Assembly (NCBI GenBank): GCA_009699665.1
Contig: WLNS01000003.1
Coordinates: forward strand, 1-37,691
DNA: 37,691 bases
Origin: Actinomycetota bacterium
GTDB taxonomy: Bacteria; Actinomycetota; Actinomycetes; Actinomycetales; Microbacteriaceae
Direction: 5' to 3'
Made by a program: the position numbers and the translations under genes
In this document: piece by piece, positions 9,474-17,922 of the stretch
Layout: each line of letters opens with the position of its first letter
Numbering within the stretch: position 1 is the first letter of the stretch
Notes under the pieces: generated by a model
What the model saw: the letters and a program-made list of their open reading frames with translations, nothing else
What the model was told of the DNA's origin: nothing
Database searches by the model: none

Positions 9474-11072
9474 ATGGCGACACATGTTGACGCTCTCGTC
9501 GTGGGCGCCGGCTTTGCCGGCATGATGGCGGCGCACAATCTGCGCAATCAGGGCCTGAAGGTTCAGGGTCTCGAAAAAGGAGCCGACGTTGGCGGCACCT
9601 GGTATTGGAACCGCTACCCCGGTCTGCACTGTGACGTTGAGAGTGTGGAGTACTCCTACTCGTGGGACAACGAGCTGCAGCAGGAGTGGAACTGGTCGGA
9701 GCGTTACGCGTCGCAGGCAGAAATCCTGAAGTATGCCCAGCACGTTGCTGATCGATTCGACATTCGTGGTCTTTTTAGGTTTAACGCCGAGGTCACGGGT
9801 GCCGTCTTTGATGAAGCCGCCAACGAGTGGACGGTGACGACCTCGAGCGGCGACAGCTACATCGCCCGCTGGGTGGTCATGGCCACGGGTGCGCTGTCAA
9901 CGCCCAAGCCCATCGACGTTCCCGGTGCGTCGTCGTTTAAGGGTGAGACATACAACTCGACCGACTGGCCGACCACGCCCGTGGACTTCTCGGGCAAGCG
10001 CGTTGCGATCATCGGCACCGGGTCCACGGGTATTCAGTTGTCGACGCACATCGCCAAGACGGCCAAGGAGCTCTTTGTTCTGCAGCGCACGCCCAGTTGG
10101 AGCGTGCCGGCAAACAATGCGCCGCTGAAATCCGATTACATCGCCGAGGTGAAAGCGACCTACCCCGCCGAGCGCCTGCGCAAGAGGCAGTCAATGGACG
10201 GACTCGGTCTGCCGGGCACCGGCAAGAGCGCACTTGAGGTGAGAGATGCGGATCGTAACGAGTACTTCCAGCACATTTATGACAACATGTCGCCGTTTAC
10301 CTACTTTGGTTCTTACACCGATGTGCTCGTGGTGGACGAGGCGAACAAGACGATTTCAGACTTCTTGGGCAACAAGATTCGCGAGCGCGTGACCGACCCG
10401 GCTGTTGCCGAGAAGTTGATCCCCAAGAGCTACCCGTTCGGAACCCGGCGCACGTGTATCGACATGGGCTACTACGAAATCTACAACCAGCCCAACGTGC
10501 ACCTCGTCGACCTGTTGGAGTCGCCACTGAAGACCATCACGCCAACGGGGTTTGCCACTGAGGCCGCCGAATACGAGGTCGACGTGATTGTCTTCGCCAC
10601 GGGCTATGACGCGTTCACGGGCACGTTCAAGAACATGGACGTGATAGGCGAGAAGAGTGCGAACCTTCGCGACGTGTGGAACGAGGGCGCCAAGACGTAC
10701 CTCGGCACGATGTCGGTGGGATTCCCCAACCTGTTCATCGTCACCGGCCCACAGTCACCCTCGGTGCTGTCAAACGTGGTGGTCTCGATTGAGCAGCACG
10801 TGCAGTGGATTACCGACTGCATCGCCTACCTCACCGTTCAGGGGCTGAACCGCATGGCGGCCACCCAAGAGGCGCAGGATGCCTGGGTCGCCATGAACAA
10901 TGAGATTGGCCAGATCACCGTGCACCGCGATAGCCACTCGTGGTACATGGGTGACAACGTTGCCGGCAAGGCGCACGTGGTGCTTCCCGCGCTCATGGGA
11001 GTGGGACCGTTCCGTGTCGCGTGCGACGAGGTGGCCGCCGACGGTTATCGCGGATTCGCGCTGGCTAAATAG
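9474..11072 (+). CDS. Flavin-dependent NAD(P)H monooxygenase, Baeyer-Villiger type (cyclohexanone/phenylacetone monooxygenase-like)
   Basis: GAGFAGM FAD site, GGTWYWNRYPGLHCDVES, IGTGSTGIQ NADP site, FKGETYNSTDWP at the BVMO fingerprint position, YPFGTRRTCIDMGYYEIYNQPNV. Confidence 0.92.
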   Translation: MATHVDALVVGAGFAGMMAAHNLRNQGLKVQGLEKGADVGGTWYWNRYPGLHCDVESVEYSYSWDNELQQEWNWSERYASQAEILKYAQHVADRFDIRGLFRFNAEVTGAVFDEAANEWTVTTSSGDSYIARWVVMATGALSTPKPIDVPGASSFKGETYNSTDWPTTPVDFSGKRVAIIGTGSTGIQLSTHIAKTAKELFVLQRTPSWSVPANNAPLKSDYIAEVKATYPAERLRKRQSMDGLGLPGTGKSALEVRDADRNEYFQHIYDNMSPFTYFGSYTDVLVVDEANKTISDFLGNKIRERVTDPAVAEKLIPKSYPFGTRRTCIDMGYYEIYNQPNVHLVDLLESPLKTITPTGFATEAAEYEVDVIVFATGYDAFTGTFKNMDVIGEKSANLRDVWNEGAKTYLGTMSVGFPNLFIVTGPQSPSVLSNVVVSIEQHVQWITDCIAYLTVQGLNRMAATQEAQDAWVAMNNEIGQITVHRDSHSWYMGDNVAGKAHVVLPALMGVGPFRVACDEVAADGYRGFALAK

Positions 11073-11113
11073 GACTCAGAATAAGGCTGGCTCGTTCATC
11101 GAATTCAGCCACT

Positions 11114-11148
11114 GAGGTGCGGGTTGCTCTAGGGGCGGCCCGCACCTC
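11114..11148. terminator. Bidirectional intrinsic-terminator-like hairpin at the convergent BVMO/PIN gene ends
   Basis: Perfect 10-bp stem GAGGTGCGGG (11114-11123) / CCCGCACCTC (11139-11148); overlaps the last codons of the minus-strand PIN gene. Confidence 0.7.
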
Positions 11149-11563
11149 TTCGTATCAGCACGACACCGGGCAGCTGCGTCCACGCAGTGTCGGCCGTGAG
11201 GACGTTGCAGTTCAGACGGCGACCGACGGCGATGCAGAGGCGGTCACCCAGTGAGAGACCGTCCCCGCGTTCTCCGATGGTTGCTGATGTCTCGGCGTCT
11301 GCTGCGGTGACCGGTTCAACGTTGAGACCGAGGGCCACGAGCGCGTTTCGCAACTGTGGCCAGTCGATGCCTTTGTCGCTCACTTTGCGGGCGAGCTCTG
11401 CCCAGTTGGCGGCGCTCACGACGGCCCGAGGACCAATGGCCTCGCGAACGACATCTGCGCCCGTTTCACCGAGAAGCCAAGCGAGCAGGGCTGAGGTGTC
11501 GAGAACAATCGGAGTTCCGTTGCGTGTCACACTCATGCCGGCCTCAGAATCCGAGCTCGTCAT
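11129..11563 (-). CDS. PIN-domain (VapC-like) toxin RNase
   Basis: PIVLDTSALLAWL, WAELARK, LSLGDRLCIAVG, LTADTAW give the four acidic PIN positions. Alternative start at 11536 (MSVTRNG). Confidence 0.85.
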   Translation of the reverse strand: MTSSDSEAGMSVTRNGTPIVLDTSALLAWLLGETGADVVREAIGPRAVVSAANWAELARKVSDKGIDWPQLRNALVALGLNVEPVTAADAETSATIGERGDGLSLGDRLCIAVGRRLNCNVLTADTAWTQLPGVVLIRRGAGRP

Positions 11564-11581
11564 TCGTTCTCAGCATCCGGC

Positions 11582-11821
11582 CTAAACGTCCAAGCGAGCT
11601 TCGCGGCGGCGTTCGGCGAGGAACTCATCCACCGAACCCAGGCCCGCCATGCTGCCCTGGAGCCCATCGAGCAGGGCCTCGCGGGGCAGAAGTTGAACGC
11701 CGTGCTGTGTCTCGAGTGCGATGAGTTCGGTGCCCTGTTTCCAGTTGTGTCGGGCGCGAATCTCTGCCGGGATCACCACGCGACCCCGCTCGCCAAGGTT
11801 AAGCACATATGTGTCACTCAT
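11582..11821 (-). CDS. AbrB/MazE-like antitoxin (SpoVT-AbrB fold)
   Basis: MSDTYVLNLGERGRVVIPAEIRARHNWKQGTELIALET is a swapped-hairpin AbrB signature; lies 18 bp upstream of the PIN gene. Start trimmed from the ORF-track start 11920. Confidence 0.83.
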   Translation of the reverse strand: MSDTYVLNLGERGRVVIPAEIRARHNWKQGTELIALETQHGVQLLPREALLDGLQGSMAGLGSVDEFLAERRREARLDV

Positions 11822-11833
11822 TTCACAAGTTTC

Positions 11834-11888
11834 CCACATTTTTACGTTATGTGGCACAAAACGTGCCGTGGGGTAACTCATTAAATGA
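11834..11888. promoter_or_regulatory. Cluster of three inverted repeats upstream of the antitoxin gene (candidate operators)
   Basis: CCACAT-N9-ATGTGG (11834-11854), GGCAC-N5-GTGCC (11853-11867), TCATT-A-AATGA (11878-11888), all within 70 bp of the antitoxin start. Confidence 0.5.
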
Positions 11889-11929
11889 CTTCCGCAAGAA
11901 TTGCCACGCCGGTGGGCCACGCCTGTTGA

Positions 11930-12436
11930 CTACTCGCCGCCCTCATCCATGTGCAGGCTCAGGCGTTTGAGTGCTTCGGCGAGGCGTTTCTGATCGGCAC
12001 GCGTGAGGGGGCCGAGCATGGCGGCCTCGGCATCAACCAGGCGCGTGATGGCTGCGTCTACGCGCGTGAGGCCGGCGGTGGTCATCTCGACGAGCACTCC
12101 GCGGCCGTCGTTCGGGTCGTCGCGCCGCTCGACGAGTCCGCGGGTCACGAGGCGGTCGATGCGGTTGGTCATCGTGCCGCTCGATACGAGGTTCTGTTGC
12201 AGCAGTTGCTTCGGGCTGAGGTGATAGGGCGCCCCGGCTCGTCTGAGTGCGGCCAGCACGTCAAACTCCCAACCCTCGAGTTCTGATCGGGTGAACGCCT
12301 GCCGGCGGGCCCGATCGAGCAGTTTCGCCAGGCGCCCCACGCGAGAGAGCACTTCGAGGGGAGAAAAGTCCAAATCCGGTCGCTCGCGGCGCCAGGCATC
12401 GACAATTCTCGATACTTCGTCGTTCTCGAGCGCCAT
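11930..12436 (-). CDS. MarR family transcriptional regulator
   Basis: Winged-helix core LSPKQLLQQNLVSSGTMTNRIDRLVTRGLVERRDDPNDGRGVLVEMTTAG. Confidence 0.9.
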   Translation of the reverse strand: MALENDEVSRIVDAWRRERPDLDFSPLEVLSRVGRLAKLLDRARRQAFTRSELEGWEFDVLAALRRAGAPYHLSPKQLLQQNLVSSGTMTNRIDRLVTRGLVERRDDPNDGRGVLVEMTTAGLTRVDAAITRLVDAEAAMLGPLTRADQKRLAEALKRLSLHMDEGGE

Positions 12437-12503
12437 GTCCCCATTATGCCGGGCTAAGTTCTGGCAGACTTAGGGATGATACGCGTCACCAGACGCGGGT
12501 CGA

Positions 12504-12575
12504 TCCGCCTTGGTGTAATGGCAGCACGACAGCCTTTGGAGCTGTTAAGTCTAGGTTCGAATCCTGGAGGCGGAG
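12504..12575 (+). tRNA. tRNA-Gln(TTG)
   Basis: Acceptor TCCGCCT/AGGCGGA, anticodon stem ACAGC/GCTGT with loop CTTTGGA (anticodon TTG), T-arm CTAGG-TTCGAAT-CCTGG; CCA not encoded. Confidence 0.95.
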
Positions 12576-12622
12576 CGAACAGCAACGCATCGCGTGATCA
12601 CCAAAAACGAAGGGGAGTGCCC

Positions 12623-14053
12623 ATGGCTGACTCCAAACTCGCCATCGTGGTGCTGGCCGCCGGTCAGGGCACGCGCATGAAGTCGTCGACGCCCAAGTTG
12701 TTGCACAAACTGGCGGGTGTCACCGTCGTCTCGCACGTGTTGGCTACCGCACGGAGCCTCGAGGCTGCTCACGTTGTCGCGGTCGTTCGTCACGAACGCG
12801 ATCGCCTGGTCGAAGTGATTGAGGTCGACCTGCCCGAAGCCGTGATCGTTGACCAAGACGATGTTCCGGGCACCGGTCGAGCGGTCGAGTTGGCGCTGCA
12901 GGCCATTCCGAGCGGATTCGCGGGCGAGGTTCTGGTGTTGAACGGCGACGTTCCCCTGCTCGACGCCGACACACTGACCGTCATGATTAACCGACACCGC
13001 TCGGGCGACGCCGTGGCCACGCTGATGACGACATCGCTCGACGACCCCAGCGGATACGGTCGCATTGTGCGGGGCGCTGACGGAGCGCTCGAAGCCATTG
13101 TTGAGCATCAGGATGCCGACGCAACGGTGCTTGCGATCGCTGAGGTGAATGCCGGGATTTATCTCTTTTCGGTGGCCGCCCTGCGCGATTCGGTGAGCCA
13201 GCTCACAACAGATAACTCCCAGTCCGAAAAGTACATCACGGATGTCGTCGCGATTCTGCGAGCGTCGGGTTCGGATGTGGCCGCACACGAGATAGCCCAC
13301 GCGTGGAAAGTGGAAGGCATTAACGACAGAGCACAGCTCGCGACCGCGGCGGCACGGCTGAACGCGCTCATCGTGCGCGGCTGGCAGCTCGAGGGCGTGA
13401 CGGTAATTGACCCCGCAACGACCTGGATTGACCTGCAGGTGCAGCTCGCCCCCGACGTCGAGGTGCGCCCGGGCACGCAGTTGTTGGGTGCCACGGTGGT
13501 TGCGACGGGTGCCGTGATTGGCCCTGAAACCACGCTGGTTGATTGTGAGGTGGGCGCCGGAGCCACGGTTAAACGAACCGACGCCACGCTTGCGGTCATC
13601 GGTACCAATGCGTCGGTCGGGCCCTTCTCATACCTGCGCCCCGGAACCTACCTCGGCGACGACGGCAAGATTGGCACATTCGTTGAGACGAAGAACGCGC
13701 GCATCGGCGTGGGCAGCAAAGTGCCGCATCTGTCTTATGTGGGCGACGCCACCATCGGCGAAGCAAGCAATATTGGCGCTGGCACCATCTTCGCCAACTA
13801 TGACGGGGTCACCAAGAACAGCACGAATATCGGGTCACACGTGCGCTCAGGTTCACACAACGTCTTCGTCGCCCCGGTTAGTATCGGAGATGGAGCGTAT
13901 ACCGGAGCCGGTGCGGTCATTCGCAAGGATGTTCCCGCGGGTTCGATGGCTCTGAGCGTGGCACCACAACGAAACATGGATGGCTGGGTCGAAAAGAATC
14001 GACCGGGCTCACCCGCCGCCGACGCGGCTGCAGATAAGGCCGCGGACGCGTAG
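12623..14053 (+). CDS. glmU: Bifunctional UDP-N-acetylglucosamine pyrophosphorylase / glucosamine-1-phosphate N-acetyltransferase
   Basis: VVLAAGQGTRMKSSTPKLLHKLAG, then left-handed beta-helix hexapeptides and YVGDATIGEASNIGAGTIFANYDG. ATG at 12623; ORF-track start 12476 runs through the tRNA. Confidence 0.96.
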   Translation: MADSKLAIVVLAAGQGTRMKSSTPKLLHKLAGVTVVSHVLATARSLEAAHVVAVVRHERDRLVEVIEVDLPEAVIVDQDDVPGTGRAVELALQAIPSGFAGEVLVLNGDVPLLDADTLTVMINRHRSGDAVATLMTTSLDDPSGYGRIVRGADGALEAIVEHQDADATVLAIAEVNAGIYLFSVAALRDSVSQLTTDNSQSEKYITDVVAILRASGSDVAAHEIAHAWKVEGINDRAQLATAAARLNALIVRGWQLEGVTVIDPATTWIDLQVQLAPDVEVRPGTQLLGATVVATGAVIGPETTLVDCEVGAGATVKRTDATLAVIGTNASVGPFSYLRPGTYLGDDGKIGTFVETKNARIGVGSKVPHLSYVGDATIGEASNIGAGTIFANYDGVTKNSTNIGSHVRSGSHNVFVAPVSIGDGAYTGAGAVIRKDVPAGSMALSVAPQRNMDGWVEKNRPGSPAADAAADKAADA

Positions 14054-14083
14054 CGCAGCTATCCATCAGAAAAAAAGGACCTC

Positions 14084-15067
14084 ATGGGCGAGACCGACAT
14101 CACCACCAAGAACAAGAAGAAGCTCGTGCTCATGTCGGGACGTGCTCACCCCAAGTTGGCGCACGACATCGCCGCAGAGCTCGGCACGGTGGTGACCGGA
14201 AGCGACCTGCGCACCTTTGCCAGCGGTGAGATCTACGCCCGCCCCGAAGAAAGCGTTCGCGGCAGCGACGTCTTTGTGATTCAGTCGCACTGCGCACCCA
14301 TCAACGAATGGTTGATGGAACAACTCATCTTGGTCGATGCCCTCAAACGAGCGTCGGCGAAACGCATCACGGTCGTTGCCCCGTTTTATCCCTACGCCCG
14401 CCAGGACAAGAAGGGCCGGGGGCGCGAGCCCATCTCGGCGCGCCTGATTGCCGACCTCTTTAAGGCTGCCGGGGCGAACCGCATAATGAGCGTCGATCTG
14501 CACGCCGCCCAGATACAAGGATTCTTTGATGGCCCGGTGGATCACCTTTTTGCCATGCCCGTGCTGCTCGAGCACTTCAAGGCCAAGCTTGATCCGGCAA
14601 CGCTGACCGTCGTCTCACCGGATATGGGTCGCGTGCGGGTGGCTGACATTTGGAGCCAGAAGCTCGGTGTTCCGCTGGCGATTATTCACAAGCGGCGTGA
14701 CCCCATGGTGCACAACGAGGTGACGGTTCACGAAATCGTGGGTGAGGTTGAGGGGCGCGTCTGCCTCATCGTTGATGACCTCATCGACACGGGCCGCACC
14801 ATCACCAAGGCGGCGGAGGCGCTCAAGGCGAACGGCGCAACGGGCGTCGTCGTGGCGGCGACGCACGCCGTGTTTAGTGATCCGGCAACCGAAATGCTGC
14901 AATCGGCAGCCATTGATTCCGTGGTCGTCACCGACACGTTACCTCTGCCACCCGAGAAGATGTGGGATCGGCTCGAGATTCTGCCCATTGCCCCCCTGAT
15001 TGCGCGCGCCATCCGCGAGGTATTTGACGACGGTTCCGTCACGAAGCTGTTCGACGGCGCAGCCTAG
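14084..15067 (+). CDS. prs: Ribose-phosphate pyrophosphokinase
   Basis: FASGEIYARPEESVRGSDVFVIQS, PFYPYARQDKK, VDLHAAQIQGFFDGPVDHLFA, LIVDDLIDTGRT (PRPP loop). Confidence 0.97.
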   Translation: MGETDITTKNKKKLVLMSGRAHPKLAHDIAAELGTVVTGSDLRTFASGEIYARPEESVRGSDVFVIQSHCAPINEWLMEQLILVDALKRASAKRITVVAPFYPYARQDKKGRGREPISARLIADLFKAAGANRIMSVDLHAAQIQGFFDGPVDHLFAMPVLLEHFKAKLDPATLTVVSPDMGRVRVADIWSQKLGVPLAIIHKRRDPMVHNEVTVHEIVGEVEGRVCLIVDDLIDTGRTITKAAEALKANGATGVVVAATHAVFSDPATEMLQSAAIDSVVVTDTLPLPPEKMWDRLEILPIAPLIARAIREVFDDGSVTKLFDGAA

Positions 15068-15097
15068 GGTTTCACGCGCCTCGGTAATGACCCACTA

Positions 15098-15127
15098 TTG
15101 ACCGTGTGTCTTTGTGCTGGCTAGGAT
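15098..15127 (+). promoter_or_regulatory. Putative sigma70-type promoter for the surface-protein gene
   Basis: TTGACC (15098-15103), 18-bp spacer, TAGGAT (15122-15127), upstream of the start at 15162/15168. Confidence 0.45.
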
Positions 15128-15161
15128 TTTTTCACCTAATTGACCCTGTCTTGCCCAAGGG

Positions 15162-16097
15162 GTGATCATGAGTGAACCTGCTTCGCGACGTGCGCGGCGA
15201 ATAATCTCGCGAATCGGAGTTCTGGCTGCCGGCATCGCGGCCGCCGCGTTTACCGCTCCGACCGCCGCCGACGCAAATGTGGACGCGCGCCTGTGGGGCG
15301 CATGGAGTGCGGCGGACGTGACCAACGCGCCCGTGGGTCGCATCGCTTTCGCAAACACGTCGGTCGGTGGCGCCGACTACGCCTTCACCGTCACGGCGGG
15401 CTCACCCACCGCGTCGATTGATGGTGTCTCTGCGGCCGGCGAATGGTTTACGGCGCAGACTGCCCCGGGTGCCGCCTTCGGCGGAAATGGACCGTCCGCG
15501 TCGGCGAACACCCTCACCCTTTCGGGGTCGGGAACGAACGCGACAACAACGATTACGTTCGATCAGCCGGTGCCCGCCAACAAACTTGCCCTTGTGATCA
15601 GCGACCTCGATTCAACGAACGCGAGCGACCCGAGCTACTCCGATCGCGTCACGGTGACGGCCACGACGGGATCGGCGACGAGTCTGACGTCAGCCCAGTT
15701 GCAGGGAGCCGCGGCCGGAGCAGAATTGTTCAACTTCTGCAATGTCACGGTGAACGCCGATATGCCCAGCGACTGTGCGGGCACGGTGGCTACGGCCGTT
15801 CCGGTCATGCGGACACCGACGCCAACCAGCGTGTACTTCTATGGCGATATTTCAACGTCGAGTCCGGTGGGCGACTCAGCCTGGCTGGCGCCGTCGCAGG
15901 AAGTTAAGACGCTCATCATTACCTGGTCGTCGTATGCCAGCACGAGCGACATTCGGCTCTATCTTGCCGTCACGGCCGATCCACCCCCGGCACCGCTGCC
16001 CAACACGGGTTTTGACGTCGGCGCTACAGCCCTGACCGGTCTCGTACTCGGTCTGCTCGGCGCCGGCGCGCTCATCGCCGTTAGTCGTCGCGCCTAG
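15162..16097 (+). CDS. Secreted, sortase-anchored (LPxTG) surface protein of unknown function
   Basis: N-terminal RRARRIISRIGVLAAGIAAAAFTAPTAADA signal peptide; C-terminal LPNTG + hydrophobic helix + SRRA tail; Thr/Ser/Ala-rich beta-type middle. GTG 15162 or ATG 15168 start. Confidence 0.85.
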   Translation: MIMSEPASRRARRIISRIGVLAAGIAAAAFTAPTAADANVDARLWGAWSAADVTNAPVGRIAFANTSVGGADYAFTVTAGSPTASIDGVSAAGEWFTAQTAPGAAFGGNGPSASANTLTLSGSGTNATTTITFDQPVPANKLALVISDLDSTNASDPSYSDRVTVTATTGSATSLTSAQLQGAAAGAELFNFCNVTVNADMPSDCAGTVATAVPVMRTPTPTSVYFYGDISTSSPVGDSAWLAPSQEVKTLIITWSSYASTSDIRLYLAVTADPPPAPLPNTGFDVGATALTGLVLGLLGAGALIAVSRRA

Positions 16098-17548
16098 TGC
16101 GTGCTGGGCTCGGTGGCGACTTCTGTGCGATTGCCCGACCACAGCGTGTGGAAGGTGCCCTCGGCATCGACCCGCTTGTAGGTGTGTGCGCCAAAGAAGT
16201 CGCGCTGCCCCTGCACGAGTGCGGCGGGCAGACGCGCGGCACGCAGACCGTCGTAGTACGACAGTGACGAGCCAAACGCGGGAACGGGGAAGCCCGCGAG
16301 CGCGGCATGGGCAACCACGCGGCGCCAGGCGCTCAGCGAATCAGAAATGGCTTGTGTGAAGTAGTCGTCGAGCAGCAACGAAACCAGCTCCGCATTTTTG
16401 GCGTATGCATCGGCGATGCGGTTGAGGAATTGCGCGCGAATGATGCAACCGCCGCGCCAGATCTTGCTCACGGCACCGAGGTCGATCTTCCAGTTGTAGG
16501 TGGCCGCGCCGGCGCGAATCGCGTCGAAACCCTGAGCGTAGGCCACAATCTTCGAGGCGTAAAGGGCGCGGCGCACATCCTCGACGAAGGCGGCCTTGTC
16601 GGCCACCCCCCAAGCCGTCGTGACAGCGGGGAGGTTGCCCGCCTGAGCGCGTTGACCCGCTTGCGATGAGAGCGACCGGGCAAATACGGCCTCGGCGATA
16701 CCTGAGACGGGCGTACCCAGGTCGAGTGCCGTCTGAACTGTCCAGACGCCGGTTCCCTTAGAGCCGGCCTGGTCGAGCACCACGTCGACAAACGGCTTGC
16801 CGGTGGCGGCGTCCACCTGAGTCAGCACCTCGGCCGTGATCTCGATGAGGTACGACTCGAGTTCGCCCGCGTTCCATTCGGTGAAGATGCCCGCAATCTC
16901 GACCGGAGTAAACCCGCCGGCGTGGCGCAGAATGTCGTAGGCCTCGGCAATGAGCTGCATGTCGGCGTACTCGATGCCGTTGTGGATCATCTTCACAAAG
17001 TGTCCGGCGCCGTCGGTGCCCACGTGGGTCACGCACGGTTCGCCCTCGGCGATGGCCGCGATCGACGACAGGATGGGCCCCAGCGTCTGATATGACTCAA
17101 CGCTGCCTCCGGGCATAATGCTCGGGCCCTTAAGGGCGCCTTCTTCGCCGCCCGAAATACCGGCACCCACAAAATGTATTCCCGAGGCGGCAATGGTCTG
17201 TTCCCGTCGAATGGTGTCGGTAAACAGCGCGTTGCCGCCGTCCACGATGATGTCGCCGGGCTCAAAGCGGTCAACGAGTTCTGAGATCACCGCATCGGTT
17301 CCCGCTCCGGCCTGAACCATGATGATCGCGGTGCGGGGTTTTGCCAGTGATGCAACGAAGGCGTCTATTGATTCGCTCGCGATAAAGCCCGCTTCGGGGT
17401 GCTCGCTCATCAGTGTCTCGGTGCGGGCGAACGTTCGGTTGTAAATGGCCACGGTGTTGCCCTGACGGCTGGCGAGGTTTCGGGCCAGATTCGATCCCAT
17501 CACGGCGAGGCCAACAACTCCGATATTTGCTTGTGCCTGTTCGCTCAC
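16094..17548 (-). CDS. gnd: 6-phosphogluconate dehydrogenase, decarboxylating
   Basis: IGVVGLAVMGSNLARNLASR, GAGISGGEEGALKGPSIMPGG, FVKMIHNGIEYADMQLIAEAY, LDQAGSKGTGVWTV. Confidence 0.96.
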   Translation of the reverse strand: MSEQAQANIGVVGLAVMGSNLARNLASRQGNTVAIYNRTFARTETLMSEHPEAGFIASESIDAFVASLAKPRTAIIMVQAGAGTDAVISELVDRFEPGDIIVDGGNALFTDTIRREQTIAASGIHFVGAGISGGEEGALKGPSIMPGGSVESYQTLGPILSSIAAIAEGEPCVTHVGTDGAGHFVKMIHNGIEYADMQLIAEAYDILRHAGGFTPVEIAGIFTEWNAGELESYLIEITAEVLTQVDAATGKPFVDVVLDQAGSKGTGVWTVQTALDLGTPVSGIAEAVFARSLSSQAGQRAQAGNLPAVTTAWGVADKAAFVEDVRRALYASKIVAYAQGFDAIRAGAATYNWKIDLGAVSKIWRGGCIIRAQFLNRIADAYAKNAELVSLLLDDYFTQAISDSLSAWRRVVAHAALAGFPVPAFGSSLSYYDGLRAARLPAALVQGQRDFFGAHTYKRVDAEGTFHTLWSGNRTEVATEPSTH

Positions 17549-17673
17549 GTGCGCAACGACTCCCTTAACATTCGTCTCAGTGGGGCTGTATCCCTGCGGT
17601 GCCGGCTCTCGTCGTCTCAGGCGAGATAGCCCGCGACTTCAAGGTTATCGCCGTTTCGCTTCGCTCACGGATT

Positions 17674-17699
17674 CTCGACGCGGGGTGCTCGCGGTCGAG
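17674..17699. other. Inverted repeat in the gnd/rplY divergent intergenic region
   Basis: CTCGAC (17674-17679) / GTCGAG (17694-17699), extendable by GCG/CGC pairing with one bulge. Confidence 0.45.
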
Positions 17700-17922
17700 T
17701 GCGCCTGACCCCGATTCGTAACCGGTAGCACCCGCAAGCTACAATCATGACGAAAGACTTCGGCGAGGAATCTGTGTCTCTCGGCAGGCCAAGAACACAT
17801 ATTCGTTATCGACGCGGTGGATGAGCAAGCCTGGCGGTTTACTCGGTTCCTCACGCTCGTAATGCGTTCGAGTTGAACTGAACATGAGGCTAGATGCCTC
17901 TCGTGAATAAAGGAGGCCAGTC

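Noticed and set aside
12504-12575. tRNA-Gln as a mobile-element integration site for the neighbouring TA/MarR genes
   Set aside because: No integrase and no duplicated tRNA 3' end found in the window; the TA pair lies on the 5' side.
12476-12622. N-terminal extension of the glmU ORF
   Set aside because: Runs through tRNA-Gln; glmU homology begins at ATG 12623.
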